From: an uncultured Eubacteriales bacterium
GTDB lineage: Bacteria; Bacillota; Clostridia; Oscillospirales; CAG-382
Length of the DNA: 37,091 bases
NCBI GenBank assembly: GCA_934446095.1
Contig: CAKSDR010000012.1
Location: forward strand, 1 to 37,091
Direction: 5' to 3'
Shown: positions 6,362 to 14,387 of the stretch, piece after piece
Position numbering within the stretch: position 1 is the first letter of the stretch
Layout of the letters: each line of letters begins with the position of its first letter
Notes under the pieces: model-generated
Told to the model about the DNA's origin: nothing
The model's database searches: none
Seen by the model: only the letters and a program-made list of their open reading frames with translations
Translations under genes and position numbers: made by a program

Positions 6362-8368
6362 ATGGATAAATTCAAACTTCACAGCAATTTCAAGCCTACC
6401 GGCGACCAGCCGCAGGCAATAGAACTTTTGGCAGACGGGATTCTAAGCGGCGAAAAAGAACAGACATTACTTGGGGTTACAGGTTCCGGAAAAACCTTTA
6501 CAATGGCAAATATTATAGAAAAAGTAAACAAGCCCACCCTTATACTTGCGCACAACAAAACACTTGCGGCTCAGTTATGTTCCGAATTTCGCGAGTTTTT
6601 CCCGGAAAATGCAGTTGAATATTTTGTATCTTATTATGATTATTATCAGCCGGAAGCATATATTCCCGGAAAAGATGCGTATATAGAAAAAGACAGTTCA
6701 ATAAATGATGAAATAGACAAATTGCGGCACAGCGCCACGTCCTCTTTGTTCGAAAGGCGCGATGTTATTATCGTATCAAGCGTATCATGCATATACACGC
6801 TCGGAGATCCGCGCGAATATTCCTCAATGGTGGTTTCGGCAAGAGTGGGGGCGAACATTTCGCGCGACAGGTTTGCCGCAAAACTCGTGTCTATACAATA
6901 TGAAAGAAACGACATGGTTTTTGAGAGAAACAAATTCAGGATGCACGGAGATGTTATTGAAATTTGTCCGTCAAACTCTTCGAATATAGGCATAAGAATT
7001 GAATTTTTCGGAGATCAGGTCGATTCCATTTCCGAAATAAACCCAGTTACGGGAAAGGCAATAAACAGTCTTTCATATGTTGCCATATATCCTGCTTCGC
7101 ATTATGTTACATCACTTGAAACAAGGGATAAGGCCATTTCTGAAATCATGGACGAAATGCATGAACGTGTTGAATATTTCAAGTCACAGAACAAATTCAT
7201 TGAAGCCCAGAGAATAGAAGAACGTACAAAATACGACATGGAAATGCTGTCGGAACTCGGATACTGTTCCGGCATCGAGAATTATTCAAGGGTACTTTCC
7301 GGAAGAGCCCCGGGCAGCATGCCATATACTCTGCTCGATTATTTTCCGAAAGATTTTTTAATGTTCATTGATGAGTCGCACGTTACTCTTCCGCAAATCA
7401 GAGGCATGCACGGCGGCGACAGTTCCAGAAAGAAAAATCTTGTCGATTACGGTTTCAGACTGCCTTCCGCATATGACAACAGACCTTTGACTTTTGAAGA
7501 ATTCTCCGGAAAAATAAATCAGGTGATTTATGTAAGCGCAACGCCGAGCCAATATGAGCGCAGCAGAAGCACACATATCGCGGAACAACTTATCCGACCC
7601 ACAGGACTTTTGGACCCCGTAGTCGAAGTCCGCCCCATAAAAGATCAAATCGACGATTTGATTTATGAAATAAACGAGCGGGTAAAGAAAAACGAACGTG
7701 TACTTATCACAACACTTACCAAAAAAATGGCAGAAGACCTTACAGATTATCTCCACGGTCATAAAATAAAATGCCGCTACATGCATTTCGGCACCGATAC
7801 TATCGAGCGTATGGAAATTATACGCGACCTAAGACTCGGAGTATTCGACGTACTTGTAGGAATAAATCTTTTAAGAGAGGGGCTTGACATACCGGAAGTT
7901 TCTCTTGTCGCAATACTCGATGCCGACAAGGAGGGCTTTCTCAGAAGCGAAATGTCGCTTATTCAGACAATAGGCCGCGCCGCAAGAAACGAAAACGGCA
8001 AAGTAATAATGTATGCGGATACAATTACAAAATCTATGGATATTGCCATAACCGAAACAAACAGGCGCAGAAAAATACAGATGGAATATAACATCAAGAA
8101 CAACATAACTCCGAAAACAATTCAAAAAGGCATACGCGATATTCTTGAAATCACATCTTCCAAAAAAGACTCGAAAAACAAAAAACCCAGAAGCGAAAAA
8201 GAAAGAGTTTCCCTTATCAATTCTCTTACCGAACAGATGAAAAAGGCGGCAAAAGAACTTGACTTTGAACTTGCAGCGCAACTGCGTGATGAAATTATAA
8301 CGCTTTCCGGAAAGCCGTCGGCTGAAAAACGCGTAAAAAAGAATAAAAACAAAAAGAGTGCGGATTAA
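6362..8368 (+). CDS. uvrB: excinuclease ABC subunit UvrB
   Basis: DNA-damage-verification helicase of nucleotide excision repair. It is loaded by UvrA at lesions and positions UvrC for incision. The protein has 668 residues, full length for the family. The start at 6362 puts the conserved F-x-L-x-S-x-F-x-P-x-GDQP-x-AI at residues 4-20, with AAAGG about 12 bases upstream; an ATG at 6341 has a poorer ribosome site. Walker A is G38-VTGSGK-T45. The damage-probing beta-hairpin region is YYDYYQPEAYIP (about residue 95). Helicase motifs include FIDESH, YVSATP, LREGLDIPE and QTIGRAARN. A C-terminal UVR domain (about 620-650, ELDFELAAQLRDEI) contacts UvrC. The stop codon sits in the loop of a terminator hairpin. 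Confidence 0.98.
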   Translation: MDKFKLHSNFKPTGDQPQAIELLADGILSGEKEQTLLGVTGSGKTFTMANIIEKVNKPTLILAHNKTLAAQLCSEFREFFPENAVEYFVSYYDYYQPEAYIPGKDAYIEKDSSINDEIDKLRHSATSSLFERRDVIIVSSVSCIYTLGDPREYSSMVVSARVGANISRDRFAAKLVSIQYERNDMVFERNKFRMHGDVIEICPSNSSNIGIRIEFFGDQVDSISEINPVTGKAINSLSYVAIYPASHYVTSLETRDKAISEIMDEMHERVEYFKSQNKFIEAQRIEERTKYDMEMLSELGYCSGIENYSRVLSGRAPGSMPYTLLDYFPKDFLMFIDESHVTLPQIRGMHGGDSSRKKNLVDYGFRLPSAYDNRPLTFEEFSGKINQVIYVSATPSQYERSRSTHIAEQLIRPTGLLDPVVEVRPIKDQIDDLIYEINERVKKNERVLITTLTKKMAEDLTDYLHGHKIKCRYMHFGTDTIERMEIIRDLRLGVFDVLVGINLLREGLDIPEVSLVAILDADKEGFLRSEMSLIQTIGRAARNENGKVIMYADTITKSMDIAITETNRRRKIQMEYNIKNNITPKTIQKGIRDILEITSSKKDSKNKKPRSEKERVSLINSLTEQMKKAAKELDFELAAQLRDEIITLSGKPSAEKRVKKNKNKKSAD

Positions 8369-8383
8369 ATCCGCACTCTTTTT
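8351..8383. terminator. bidirectional terminator, uvrB / dusB
   Basis: A 15-bp perfect stem (8351-8365 with 8369-8383) has the uvrB TAA stop as its three-base loop. It is flanked by As on the left and Ts on the right, so it should also work for the convergent dusB operon. Confidence 0.9.
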
Positions 8384-8410
8384 ACATATGGCAAAACTTT
8401 TTTTAAAATA

Positions 8411-9382
8411 CTAAATACTCATAAAATATTTTTTAACAATATCAGTAATTTCTTCGATAGTTTCCGCTTTATTTATTATATTGCGCATCTCAGCCGCATT
8501 TCTCATGCCTTTTATATACCATGCCACATGTTTTCTCGCTTCATGCGACGCAATATACTCGCCTTTATTTTCTTTCATATACGAAAGGTGCGTTATAATA
8601 TCCGAAAGTTTTGCGGCATTTGTCTGCTTTTTCACTTCAATCCCTTTTTCAAATTTCTGCGAAAGTTCGTAAAAAATATACATATTGCCGAGCGCTCCCC
8701 TGCCTATCATAACACCGTCGCAGCCTGTATAATCAAGCATTTTTTCAGCGTCATGAACACCCAAAATGTCGCCGTTTCCGATAACCGGAATACTAAGTGC
8801 CCTCTTTACATCTCTTATAATTTCAAGATCAACCGACGGGGCATACATCTGCTCGCGCGTCCTTCCGTGAATATAAACCGCGCTGACGCCGGCTTTTTGA
8901 GCCAAAAGCGCTATTTCAACGGCATTTATACTCGTTTTATCAAAACCTTTTCTTATTTTTACAGTGACAGGAACGTCTTTTCCGACTTCATCAACAACGC
9001 TTTTTAATATTTCATACGCAAGTTCCGGATTTTTCATAAGAGCGCAGCCGTCACCCGATGAAACTACTTTATGAACGGGACAGCCCATATTTATATCGAT
9101 GGTATCGGGAGAAAACCGTTCAAGCGCAATTCTTGCAGCCCTCGTGACAGTCGCACTCTCGCTTCCGAAAAGCTGAATTGCGCACGGTCTTTCTCCGTCG
9201 TATATTTTTGCAAGTTCGTATGTTTTTTTGTCCCCAAATACAAGCGCCTTTGATGATATCATCTCCGTTGTTACGCCGTCGGCTCCGTACTTTTTGCACA
9301 TTCTGCGAAAAGCCATGTCTGTAACCCCTGCCATCGGAGCCAAAAACAACCCGTTTTTATATTCAACATTTCCTATTTTCAT
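8411..9382 (-). CDS. dusB: tRNA-dihydrouridine synthase B
   Basis: Flavoenzyme that reduces specific uridines in tRNA D-loops to dihydrouridine using NADPH and FMN. At 323 residues it matches DusB. The N-terminus has the FMN-binding LAPMAGVTDMAFRRMC. The catalytic motif INMGCP places the proton-donating Cys at 101, followed by SSGDGCALM. Phosphate-binding segments are VTVKIRKGFD, VYIHGRTREQMY and VIGNGDI, then GVMIGRGALGN. It is the last gene of a minus-strand operon. The U32 protein ends three bases before its ATG, so the two are probably translationally coupled. Confidence 0.95.
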   Translation of the reverse strand: MKIGNVEYKNGLFLAPMAGVTDMAFRRMCKKYGADGVTTEMISSKALVFGDKKTYELAKIYDGERPCAIQLFGSESATVTRAARIALERFSPDTIDINMGCPVHKVVSSGDGCALMKNPELAYEILKSVVDEVGKDVPVTVKIRKGFDKTSINAVEIALLAQKAGVSAVYIHGRTREQMYAPSVDLEIIRDVKRALSIPVIGNGDILGVHDAEKMLDYTGCDGVMIGRGALGNMYIFYELSQKFEKGIEVKKQTNAAKLSDIITHLSYMKENKGEYIASHEARKHVAWYIKGMRNAAEMRNIINKAETIEEITDIVKKYFMSI

Positions 9383-9385
9383 TTT

Positions 9386-11443
9386 TTACATTGGTATTCC
9401 GTCAGGTTCTCCCGATATGCATGCCACATCTATCCCTGAAAAATACTGTTCCTCTTTTTTTGTATTATCGAATAAAACGCTGTTATAAATAATATTTCTG
9501 CACACGCTTTTGCCGTCAAGTCTTTTCTGAGAAGCAACCGGAAAAACCGCGCCTGTTTTATCGCATAAAGTTCCGCAAACCCCGTTTGCACCGCCCGAAC
9601 AAAGTCCGTTTGCGTACAGCACGCAATTTTCAAGCGTCATAAGCGGCAGCCTTCCCGCAATATAAGCGCAGTATTTTATATTTTTATTTTTCTCAATATC
9701 CCTTATCTGCGAAAAATTCAGTTCCGGCGAAAAACACAGCGAAACAAATCCGAGTTTTTCGTACTCGGCAGCACTTTGACTGTTGTAAATATTAAGCCCT
9801 ATTCCGCCGTAAAGCGCAAGTCCGGATTTTTTTACAACATCGATATGTCCTATATTTGATATTTCGCAAAATTTTGCCCCTGCGCTTTTTGCATAATTTA
9901 GAACTTCAAGCGCCTTTTCGCTCTCGCTGTTTGACATCACGCGCGGAAAAAGCACGCCGAAATTCACTTTTTCAAATTCCTTTAAATTTAAATTTTTCGT
10001 ATTTGAAAAAAAAGACAGCGGAAAAACAAGAGAATCTATATTTTTATATTTTTTTATACAAGGCTGTACGTTGTCTGCATTTTTGAAATACAATCTCACA
10101 GAAGTATTTTTTCTTTCGTTATTTTTCCTTTTTACAATAAAATCTTTTTCTATAAACTGTATTTCGTTCTTTTTGCAAAGTTCATTTTTCAGTTTTTCGG
10201 CGGCGCGCCTTCTCAGGTCGTTAACAATTGCAACCGGAACAAAGCAATCATTTTCAAGATTTATAAAAATATTTTCATCGCGAATTTCAAATTCGGTCTT
10301 GCCCGTCTTTTGCAGTTTTTCCTTTATATTTTCCTTATCGGCAGGACTGCTTATTGATTTTTCAATCGCATTTTCCGAAAGAACATTTACTCTTACCCCG
10401 TTCGCCTCAAAAGATAACGACGCTTTTTTTCCAATCGAAAAATCGGCAAAAGCAGCGATGCTTTTTCGGGGTTCCGGCACTGTCAAATTCTTTTCGTATT
10501 CTCTTGTAAGTTCCTTTTCTTTTTCGCTGCGCACCCCATACATGCTTGTGATTTTGCGGCAGTTTTCTCCGGTAAAATATGCGTCCGTAAATCCTTTTCT
10601 TGAAAATATTCTATATAATTCTTCTTCCTCTGTCGCAGAGGCGTTTCTTTTTTCTTCAAGCAATTTTTTAAATATTTTTGTGACGGTATAAACATATTCC
10701 GGACTTTTCATTCTTCCTTCAATTTTAAGTGAAGCAACGCCGGAGCGCAGAAGTTCCGGTACATGCCTGCAAAGCGACAAATCTTTCATGCTTAAAGGAA
10801 ATCCGTCTTTTTTTCCTGCGCGGCTTTCGGCTATGTACTCCATTCTGCACGGCTGCGCGCACATTCCCCTGTTTCCGCTGCGTTTTCCGACCGCCGATGA
10901 AAAAAGGCATTGACCGGAATGGCACACGCAAAGAGCTCCGTGTATAAATATTTCGGTTTCATAATCTTTTTTCTCTGTTATTTTTAATATATCCCCATAA
11001 GAAAGTTCCCTTGCGAGAACTATTCTTGAAAATCCGAGACTGTGCAGCATCTTCGCGCCGTCGGTATTGTGGCATGCGCACTGTGTGCTCGCATGCAGTT
11101 TTATTTCGGGAATATTTTCTTTTATCGCGCACGCAAGACCGATATCCTGAACAATAAAGGCGTCAGCCCCAAGAACAGCCGCATTATATACAAAATCAAG
11201 CGCATTTGAAAATTCCTTATCGTATACAAGTGTATTAAGCGTTATATTGCTTTTAACGCCGAAAATTCGGCAGGCTTCTATTGCTCTTGCAAACTCGCCA
11301 TCGTCAAAGTTTTTTGCGCCGTATCTTGCATTTAAAGTTTTTCCGCCGAAATAAACCTCATCCGCACCTCCGGATATCGCGGCGAGCAAGCACTCGTATG
11401 AGCCGGCGGGCGCCAAAAGACACGGTATATTCTTATTATTCAT
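9386..11443 (-). CDS. U32 peptidase-family protein (RlhA-like RNA hydroxylation factor)
   Basis: A 685-residue member of the U32 (collagenase-like) family, long form with a C-terminal DUF3656-like half. The N-terminus (LLAPAGSYECLLAAISGGADEVYFGG) starts the TIM-barrel. The family signature is about residues 165-205: EIFIHGALCVCHSGQC, then GNRGMCAQPCR, providing conserved cysteines. Characterised relatives (RlhA and TrhP in Escherichia coli) hydroxylate 23S rRNA or tRNA rather than digest collagen. A role in RNA modification is therefore likely, and placement next to dusB fits. The exact target cannot be read from sequence. It lies 16 bases after zapA and three before dusB. Confidence 0.88.
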   Translation of the reverse strand: MNNKNIPCLLAPAGSYECLLAAISGGADEVYFGGKTLNARYGAKNFDDGEFARAIEACRIFGVKSNITLNTLVYDKEFSNALDFVYNAAVLGADAFIVQDIGLACAIKENIPEIKLHASTQCACHNTDGAKMLHSLGFSRIVLARELSYGDILKITEKKDYETEIFIHGALCVCHSGQCLFSSAVGKRSGNRGMCAQPCRMEYIAESRAGKKDGFPLSMKDLSLCRHVPELLRSGVASLKIEGRMKSPEYVYTVTKIFKKLLEEKRNASATEEEELYRIFSRKGFTDAYFTGENCRKITSMYGVRSEKEKELTREYEKNLTVPEPRKSIAAFADFSIGKKASLSFEANGVRVNVLSENAIEKSISSPADKENIKEKLQKTGKTEFEIRDENIFINLENDCFVPVAIVNDLRRRAAEKLKNELCKKNEIQFIEKDFIVKRKNNERKNTSVRLYFKNADNVQPCIKKYKNIDSLVFPLSFFSNTKNLNLKEFEKVNFGVLFPRVMSNSESEKALEVLNYAKSAGAKFCEISNIGHIDVVKKSGLALYGGIGLNIYNSQSAAEYEKLGFVSLCFSPELNFSQIRDIEKNKNIKYCAYIAGRLPLMTLENCVLYANGLCSGGANGVCGTLCDKTGAVFPVASQKRLDGKSVCRNIIYNSVLFDNTKKEEQYFSGIDVACISGEPDGIPM

Positions 11444-11459
11444 ATATCAATTCCCAAAA

Positions 11460-11744
11460 TCACAGAAAACTTATCTGTCTTGTATAATCAAGAAACATAT
11501 TTTCATCCTTAAATACTGCAGGTTTTGCATTTTTATATTCAGTATCTTTAAGCGCTTTATTTAATTTGTCGCAAAGTTCGACACATGCGAACATAACTGC
11601 TTTCTCAAAGAAAAGTCCCTTGTTCAACTGTTCGGAAATAATGTCGTTCAGTTGTTTTTCCACCAAAGCAACATAATCTTCGCCCTCATCGGAAAAAACA
11701 TTAAGATTTCTTCCGCAAATATTAAGTTCATACGCCTTTTTCAT
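11460..11744 (-). CDS. zapA: cell division protein ZapA
   Basis: A small 94-residue protein with the ZapA pattern: an N-terminal beta-rich part (YELNICGRNLNVFSDEGEDYVALVEKQLNDII) and a C-terminal helix likely to form a coiled coil (FACVELCDKLNKALKDTEYKN). ZapA homologues bind FtsZ and bundle its filaments at midcell. The start is supported by AAAGGTG seven bases before the ATG. A TATAAT -10 box lies upstream on the minus strand, although its -35 is poor. It leads the operon zapA - U32 protein - dusB, and the gene next to U32 proteins in many Clostridia is zapA. Confidence 0.85.
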   Translation of the reverse strand: MKKAYELNICGRNLNVFSDEGEDYVALVEKQLNDIISEQLNKGLFFEKAVMFACVELCDKLNKALKDTEYKNAKPAVFKDENMFLDYTRQISFL

Positions 11745-11830
11745 GCTTTTTCACCTTTATCTCTTTTTTTATATTATAATATATTGAACAAATAAAATAA
11801 ACACATTTTTGAAAATATTTTTAATAACTA

Positions 11831-11859
11831 TTGAATTATTTTCGTTTTACAACTATAAT
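11831..11859 (+). promoter_or_regulatory. sigma-A type promoter of mreC-mnmE
   Basis: TTGAAT (11831-11836), a 17-bp spacer and TATAAT (11854-11859), lying 28 bases before the mreC start. Confidence 0.75.
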
Positions 11860-11886
11860 GTAAGTGTATATATTTTTTGAAAGGCG

Positions 11887-12738
11887 GTGCCTATTATTAA
11901 AGTCGGATCCGGCGGACCGAAATTTTTCACGGTCATGCTTTCTGTTGCAATTTTGCTTTCAGGCATATGCATCGCCTCGTTTGAAACAGGCGCAATGTCG
12001 GTTATTGAAAACGCGTTCCGCCTTGTTTCAATTCCTGTTCAGTCTTTTTTTAATTCAACCGTTGATTTTTTCATCGATAAAAAAGATTATTTTTCGGATA
12101 TCAGCAAACTTAAAAGCGAAAACGAACGTTTAAAAAAAGAAAACGCCGAACTTATGAATAAAGTAAATAAAAGCGACCTTTTAATACAGGAAAACGAATG
12201 GCTTTATAGCTTTATTGATTTAAAAAAGGAAAGAACCGAACTTTCATTTATAAATTCCAAAATTCTCGGTCATGATTCGTCGAATTACATGGTTTCCTTT
12301 ACTCTTGACAAAGGCTCATTCCACGGTGTAAAAAAGGGTATGCCCGTTATAAACGAAAACGGTCTTGTGGGAATTGTATGCGAAACCGCGGTAAATTCAT
12401 CAAAAGGGCTTTCCATAATAAACCACAGCACATCTGTAGGCGTTTATGTCGAGCGAACCGGCGTTTCCGCAGTTTTAAAAGGAAATTTTGATTTATACGG
12501 TGAAGGTTTGTGCGAAATTCCAAATCTTCCCTCAGGTTATGACATAATTCAGGGAGATAAAATTTTCACCTCAGGCCTCGGAAATGTTTATCCGAAGGAT
12601 ATTCTCGTCGGCACAGTTACCGAAATTCGCCCAAATCAAAACAATAATACAGTTTCGGCAATTATAAGCCCCGCGGCAAGCATGAACTTTTCCGACAGGG
12701 TCATGATTGTTACCGACAGTGCAACAGTATACGAATAA
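11887..12738 (+). CDS. mreC: rod shape-determining protein MreC
   Basis: Bitopic membrane protein of the elongasome that links cytoplasmic MreB to extracellular wall synthases. It has 283 residues: a membrane helix at about 15-35 (FFTVMLSVAILLSGICIASF), a coiled coil at about 75-110 (ISKLKSENERLKKENAELMNKV) and two beta-barrel domains typical of MreC (GLVGIVCETAVNSSKG; FTSGLGNVYPKDILVGTV). The start is uncertain. GTG at 11887 is the only canonical codon before the helix, but its purine tract AAAGG is only two bases away; AAGGCGGTG could instead be a near-consensus ribosome site for an unusual start just downstream. mreB and mreD are not nearby. mnmE follows 19 bases later. Confidence 0.9.
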   Translation: MPIIKVGSGGPKFFTVMLSVAILLSGICIASFETGAMSVIENAFRLVSIPVQSFFNSTVDFFIDKKDYFSDISKLKSENERLKKENAELMNKVNKSDLLIQENEWLYSFIDLKKERTELSFINSKILGHDSSNYMVSFTLDKGSFHGVKKGMPVINENGLVGIVCETAVNSSKGLSIINHSTSVGVYVERTGVSAVLKGNFDLYGEGLCEIPNLPSGYDIIQGDKIFTSGLGNVYPKDILVGTVTEIRPNQNNNTVSAIISPAASMNFSDRVMIVTDSATVYE

Positions 12739-12757
12739 TAATTTTACGGGAGATAAT

Positions 12758-14140
12758 ATGTCTGTATATGATACATGCGCCGCAATTTCAACCGCACACG
12801 GCAAGGCCGGAATTGCGGTTATAAGAATGACCGGCAGCGACAGCGTCAATATTGCTTCAAAAGTTTTCTTTCCGAGATCAGGAAAAAAATTAGTTGATGT
12901 TCCTCATGCAAAAGCCGTTTTCGGGGATATTTATTATTCCGGCGACATAATAGACAACGGCATATGTACGATTTTTTATGCTCCCCATTCATTTACCGGA
13001 GAAGATACTGTCGAAATTTCTTGCCATGGCAGCGAACTCGGCACATCGCTTGTCCTTTCCTCGCTTTTTGCGGCAGGTGCTATTCCGGCACCCGCCGGAG
13101 AATTTACAAAGCGCGCTTTTTTGAACGGAAAGTTATCTCTTATGCAGGCAGAAGCCGTAGCGGAACTTCTTGATGCGCAAAGCACATCGTCGATAAAACT
13201 TTCAATTGCAAAAGCTGACGGAAAACTTGACGCTGAAATAACCGATATTTCGGAAAAACTTAAAAATATTCTTGGTTCTGTTTATGCATATATCGACTAT
13301 CCCGACGAAGATCTTGCCGACATGGATTCGGAAACAATGAGGGGACTGCTTTTTGAAATAAAGGACCGCCTTTTAAGGCTCACCGAAAGTTACAATTCGG
13401 GCAGAGCCATAACTTCGGGCATTCCGACATCTGTTGTCGGTCTTCCCAACAGCGGAAAATCTTCCCTTTTAAACATGCTTTTAAAAAAAGACAGGTGCAT
13501 AGTTACCGACATTGAAGGCACAACGCGCGATGTTATAACGGAAAAAGCAACCATAGGCAATATTATACTCAGAATTTCCGACACCGCCGGTATACGCAAA
13601 ACCGACGACGCCGTTGAACAGATAGGCGTCCGTAAAACGTTTGAAAGTATAGATTTATGCGAACTCATACTTGTCGTTTTAGACCTTTCGAAAAAAATTC
13701 TTCCCGAGGAAGAAGAACTTCTCGCAAAACTTTCAAAAATGAATGATAAAAAAGTTATCGTAATTCTAAACAAATCCGATATCGAAAAGTACCCCGACAA
13801 AGAACTTCTCGCAAAAAAATATTTTAAAAACTGTATAAAAATGTCGGTTAAAAACAATGTCGGAGAAAATCTGCTTTCAGAAAAATTAACTGCCCTTTAT
13901 CCTTGCGGCGATGAAGAAATTAAAAGCGGTCTTATTATTACGGGTGCAAGAATTTATGCATGTTTAAACAATTGCCTGCACGCAGTCTGCGACGCCATAC
14001 AAACCCTTGAATCATTCACTCCGGACGTTGCCGGAATGGATCTTGAACGGGCCTTGGGATACCTTGAAGAAGCCGACGGAAGAAGTGTCACGGAAGAAAT
14101 CGTTTCAAACATTTTTTCAAGATTTTGCATAGGAAAATAA
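12758..14140 (+). CDS. mnmE: tRNA uridine-5-carboxymethylaminomethyl(34) synthesis GTPase MnmE
   Basis: GTPase that works with MnmG to modify the wobble uridine of tRNAs. It has 460 residues, the expected length. The N-terminal folate-binding domain (DTCAAISTAHGKAGIAVIR; ISCHGSELGTSLVLSSL) is followed by a helical domain interrupted by the G domain: GLPNSGKSS (G1), IEGTTRD (G2), DTAGIRKTDD (G3) and NKSD (G4). The C-terminus ends in FCIGK, including the catalytic-site Cys of the CxGK motif. The start was chosen at 12758 behind GGGAGA; an upstream in-frame ATG at 12707 lies inside mreC. Its usual partners near the origin (rnpA, jag, mnmG) are absent, so the locus is rearranged. Confidence 0.97.
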   Translation: MSVYDTCAAISTAHGKAGIAVIRMTGSDSVNIASKVFFPRSGKKLVDVPHAKAVFGDIYYSGDIIDNGICTIFYAPHSFTGEDTVEISCHGSELGTSLVLSSLFAAGAIPAPAGEFTKRAFLNGKLSLMQAEAVAELLDAQSTSSIKLSIAKADGKLDAEITDISEKLKNILGSVYAYIDYPDEDLADMDSETMRGLLFEIKDRLLRLTESYNSGRAITSGIPTSVVGLPNSGKSSLLNMLLKKDRCIVTDIEGTTRDVITEKATIGNIILRISDTAGIRKTDDAVEQIGVRKTFESIDLCELILVVLDLSKKILPEEEELLAKLSKMNDKKVIVILNKSDIEKYPDKELLAKKYFKNCIKMSVKNNVGENLLSEKLTALYPCGDEEIKSGLIITGARIYACLNNCLHAVCDAIQTLESFTPDVAGMDLERALGYLEEADGRSVTEEIVSNIFSRFCIGK

Positions 14141-14147
14141 AGGCATA

Positions 14148-14180
14148 AAAAGGCACAGCCATTCAGGCTGTGCCTTTTTT
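14148..14180 (+). terminator. Rho-independent terminator of mnmE
   Basis: A 13-bp stem (AAAAGGCACAGCC at 14148-14160 with its complement at 14166-14178), five-base loop and T run. It lies 8 bases past the mnmE stop. Confidence 0.9.
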
Positions 14181-14354
14181 CGTGCGATGCAAGACTTCGA
14201 TTTTTATATGAAACAGGCCTTTCTGCTCCGAGTGCAAAAAATTTAAGTTTTTAACACCTTCAAATCTGTCCGAGAAATTCCGCAGCGCATATCTTAGGAC
14301 TTTTATTAAATATGTCAAAGGCATACAAATCCGCAAAAACTTTTATTTAAAACC

Positions 14355-14385
14355 AAAGGCACAGCATATTTGCCGTGCCTTTTTT
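14355..14385. terminator. terminator hairpin downstream of the clpE-like gene
   Basis: The stem AAAGGCACaGCA / TGCcGTGCCTTT (14355-14366 with 14371-14382) has one mismatch. Its T-run is better on the plus strand, but its place directly after the minus-strand Clp gene suggests it ends that long operon. The arms resemble those of the terminator at 14148. The 170 bases between the two hairpins hold no gene I can recognise. Confidence 0.65.
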
Positions 14386-14387
14386 CT

